The translations under genes were made by a program, and so were the position numbers. Below are positions 33,645 through 35,144 of a DNA stretch of 35,144 bases, one piece after another. This DNA is from Bryobacterales bacterium. Its GTDB lineage: Bacteria; Acidobacteriota; Terriglobia; Bryobacterales; Bryobacteraceae. The DNA is taken from contig JAEUQG010000496.1 of assembly GCA_016789755.1 (NCBI GenBank), positions 1 through 35,144 on the forward strand, in the 5' to 3' direction. Each line of letters opens with the position of its first letter. Positions within the stretch are counted from its first letter, which is position 1. A model generated the notes under the pieces. That model saw only the letters and a list, made by a program, of their open reading frames with translations, was not told where the DNA came from and ran no database searches.

Positions 33645-33650
33645 ATTGTC
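33645..33650 (-). promoter_or_regulatory. Candidate -10 (GACAAT) for aroD
   Basis: On the minus strand GACAAT (33650-33645) matches TATAAT at 4 of 6 positions and lies 6 nt before ATG 33638, the same spacing as in padR. The -35 is weak. The same bases overlap TTGTCG (33646-33651), a possible -35 for the divergent gene. Confidence 0.3.
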
Positions 33651-33681
33651 GGGGTTTCGTGGTGGTGGAGAATAGACAGAC

Positions 33682-34740
33682 ATGGCGATGGAGACGAGTA
33701 AACCGGTAAGACTCCTGATGGCGGGTGCAGGATTGATGGGGCAGGCGCATATCGACCGTATTCAGCGCGAGCCGGACGCACAGTTGGCGGGGATTGTCGA
33801 TGTGACCCCTGAGGCCGCGGCGAAGGCGGCGCAACTCGGAGTTCCTTTCGGCGGCGATCTGGGGGAGATGATCGAACAGACACAGCCCGATGGGGTGGTG
33901 ATTGCGTTACCGAATCAGGCGCACTATGAGGCGGGAATGATCGCCCTGCATGCGGGCGTGGCGGTGCTGATGGAAAAGCCTGTGTGCGATACGGTGGAGC
34001 AGGCGCTCGATCTGGCGCGGGCTTCGGAAGAACACGGCGTGGCGGTGTTGGTGGGGCATCACCGGAGGCATAGCCTGACCCTGGGGCGGGCCAGGGAGAT
34101 CATCGCTTCGGGCAGACTGGGCACGCTAACGGCAGTGAACGCGATGTGCTGGCTGCTGAAACCGGCCGCTTATTTCGAGGGCCGGAACCAGTGGCGGCGC
34201 CAGACGGGTGGGGGGCCTGTGCTGATCAACCTCATCCACGCCATCGATGACCTGCGAAACCTGTGCGGCGAAATCGGCAGCGTGCAAGCTATGACTTCGA
34301 ATGCGGCGCGCGGATTCGATGTCGAGGATACCGCGGGCGTGGTGCTCGGTTTTGCCAACGGCGCCATTGGAACGGTGACGCTGTCCGATGCGGCGGCAGG
34401 TCCGTGGAGTTGGGAATTAACCTCGGGAGAGAATCGCGGCTATCCGCGCACGGAGGAGTCCTGCTACTTCGTGGCGGGGACCCGCGGCGCGCTTTCCGTG
34501 CCCCGGTTGGAGTTCTGGCAGCACGGCGCGGGCGGGGATTGGTGGTCGCCCTTGCAGAATGAGCGACGCCGCGAACCAGAGACAGAAGCAGATCCCTTGG
34601 CGCGGCAGTTGCGGCATTTCATCGATGTGGCGAGGGGAAAGGCGCACCCGGTGCTGGATGCCCGCGGAGCTGCGGAGACACTGCGTGCAACGCTCGCTGT
34701 ACTGCGGTCCGCGGCCGAGGGACGCAGGATTGCCTGGTAG
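33682..34740 (+). CDS. Gfo/Idh/MocA-family NAD(P)-dependent oxidoreductase
   Basis: A cytoplasmic sugar or inositol dehydrogenase-type enzyme of 352 aa. The Rossmann part has MAGAGLMGQAHIDRI (about 13-27) and IVDVTPEAAAKAAQLGVPFGG, then VVIALPNQAHYEAG and MEKPVCDT, with the catalytic Lys in EKP. The C-terminal domain includes GGGPVLINLIHAIDDLRNL, where the conserved His that usually sits near the substrate is found. There is no Tat or signal sequence, unlike the family member at 28282-29550. ATG 33682 and ATG 33688 are both possible starts. It is followed after 39 nt by an SDR, so the pair may form a sugar-acid oxidation operon; the substrate is unknown. Confidence 0.9.
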   Translation: MAMETSKPVRLLMAGAGLMGQAHIDRIQREPDAQLAGIVDVTPEAAAKAAQLGVPFGGDLGEMIEQTQPDGVVIALPNQAHYEAGMIALHAGVAVLMEKPVCDTVEQALDLARASEEHGVAVLVGHHRRHSLTLGRAREIIASGRLGTLTAVNAMCWLLKPAAYFEGRNQWRRQTGGGPVLINLIHAIDDLRNLCGEIGSVQAMTSNAARGFDVEDTAGVVLGFANGAIGTVTLSDAAAGPWSWELTSGENRGYPRTEESCYFVAGTRGALSVPRLEFWQHGAGGDWWSPLQNERRREPETEADPLARQLRHFIDVARGKAHPVLDARGAAETLRATLAVLRSAAEGRRIAW

Positions 34741-34779
34741 CCCAGTCCAGTGGCGCTCCGATTGCTGGCTGTTTGAGGT

Positions 34780-35144
34780 ATGTCCGGCACTAACGGTGAA
34801 TCTCTATTCTCCCTGCATGGGTTGACGGCAGTGGTTGTGGGCGGCGGCGGTGTCCTCGCCGGGGCGATGTCGATGGGCCTGGCGAAAGCCGGCGCGAACG
34901 TCGCGGTGGTTGACAACAACCTGGAAAACGCCAGGGGGCGTGCGGAAGCGATTACGCAATTAGGGAGGCAGTCCGCGGCCATCCAGTGCGATGCCACCAG
35001 CAAAGCGCAACTCGAAGCGGCCCGAGACCAGGCGCTGGCGCAGTTCGGCGAAGTCGATATCCTTGTCAACGCCGCGGGGATCAATTCGGCGACTCCGTTC
35101 TTCGACATCACCGAAGCGGAGTGGCAGCGCATTCTGGACGTTGA
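34780..35144 (+). CDS. SDR-family oxidoreductase, 3' end beyond the window
   Basis: An open frame starts at ATG 34780 and runs off the window end (121 codons seen). It reads as a classical short-chain dehydrogenase/reductase: VVVGGGGVLAG (glycine-rich dinucleotide loop, about 19-29), an acidic strand end AVVDNN, the CDAT adenine-contacting motif, and ILVNAAG (NAAG, about 93-99). The active-site Tyr and Lys lie beyond the window. The opening SLFSLHG followed by GGGGVLAGAM resembles mannonate/fructuronate-type SDRs, in which case it would reduce a sugar acid, but this is only suggestive. It sits 39 nt after the Gfo/Idh gene. Confidence 0.85.
   Translation, partial: MSGTNGESLFSLHGLTAVVVGGGGVLAGAMSMGLAKAGANVAVVDNNLENARGRAEAITQLGRQSAAIQCDATSKAQLEAARDQALAQFGEVDILVNAAGINSATPFFDITEAEWQRILDV

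Overview
The window is GC-rich, densely coded chromosomal DNA from a Gram-negative heterotroph. The best guess is Acidobacteriota, near the Solibacter/Bryobacter group. The guess rests on four things seen together: an Oar-like TonB-dependent receptor with an N-terminal carboxypeptidase-regulatory-like domain, a DUF1549/DUF1553 plus DUF1501 pair, a PadR regulator coupled to a membrane protein with an RLYPRPFRER-type N-terminus, and several Tat-exported Gfo/Idh/MocA or DUF proteins. No marker gene settles the taxonomy. I see no insertion sequence, prophage, CRISPR array or integrase, and no gene-free stretch longer than about 300 bases.

Layout. (1) 1-8689, plus strand: the distal half of a type VI secretion operon, tssA (interrupted by an in-frame TAG at 37-39), tssE, tssF, tssG, clpV/tssH and vgrG/tssI. 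(2) 8747-12944, plus: a secreted cytochrome-like DUF1549/DUF1553 protein, a Tat-exported DUF1501 protein and a small unknown protein. (3) 12992-13085: tRNA-Ser(GCU). (4) 13222-14355, plus: a PadR regulator with a near-consensus promoter, a palindrome inside its spacer and a predicted leaderless start, translationally coupled to a six-helix membrane protein. (5) 15339-14398, minus: a Tat-exported DUF3500 protein. (6) 22306-15424, minus: a tight run of MR/MLE enolase-superfamily enzyme, LOG protein, HAMP-SpoIIE phosphatase, K+ channel with RCK domain, NAD(P)HX epimerase/dehydratase and TsaE, with 4-bp overlaps at three junctions. A secreted alpha/beta hydrolase (23252-22353) lies just upstream. 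(7) 23301-28285, plus: a five-gene glycosylation cassette of GT2, polyprenyl-phosphate-sugar-synthase-like GT2, DUF2304, a TMTC-like GT-C/TPR membrane protein and a GT4. (8) 29550-28282, minus, and 29611-32859, plus: a Tat-exported Gfo/Idh/MocA protein divergent from a large TonB-dependent receptor. (9) 33638-32865, minus: type I dehydroquinase, divergent from a Gfo/Idh/MocA oxidoreductase (33682-34740), which is followed by an SDR running off the window end.

How the parts work together. The T6SS genes encode baseplate (TssE, TssF, TssG), cap or assembly factor (TssA), recycling ATPase (ClpV) and spike (VgrG). Sheath, Hcp and membrane-complex genes must lie upstream or elsewhere. The glycosylation cassette looks like a lipid-linked-sugar pathway: the DPM1-like GT2 would load a sugar on polyprenyl phosphate, and the TMTC-like protein would be the periplasm-facing transferase, an arrangement resembling eukaryotic O-mannosylation. 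The minus-strand run joins housekeeping repair (NnrDE, TsaE) with signalling and ion homeostasis (SpoIIE phosphatase, K+ channel). The most notable signals are the TMTC-like cassette, the palindrome-controlled leaderless padR, the amber codon inside tssA, and several other genes whose -10-like hexamer sits 6-8 nt from the start codon.
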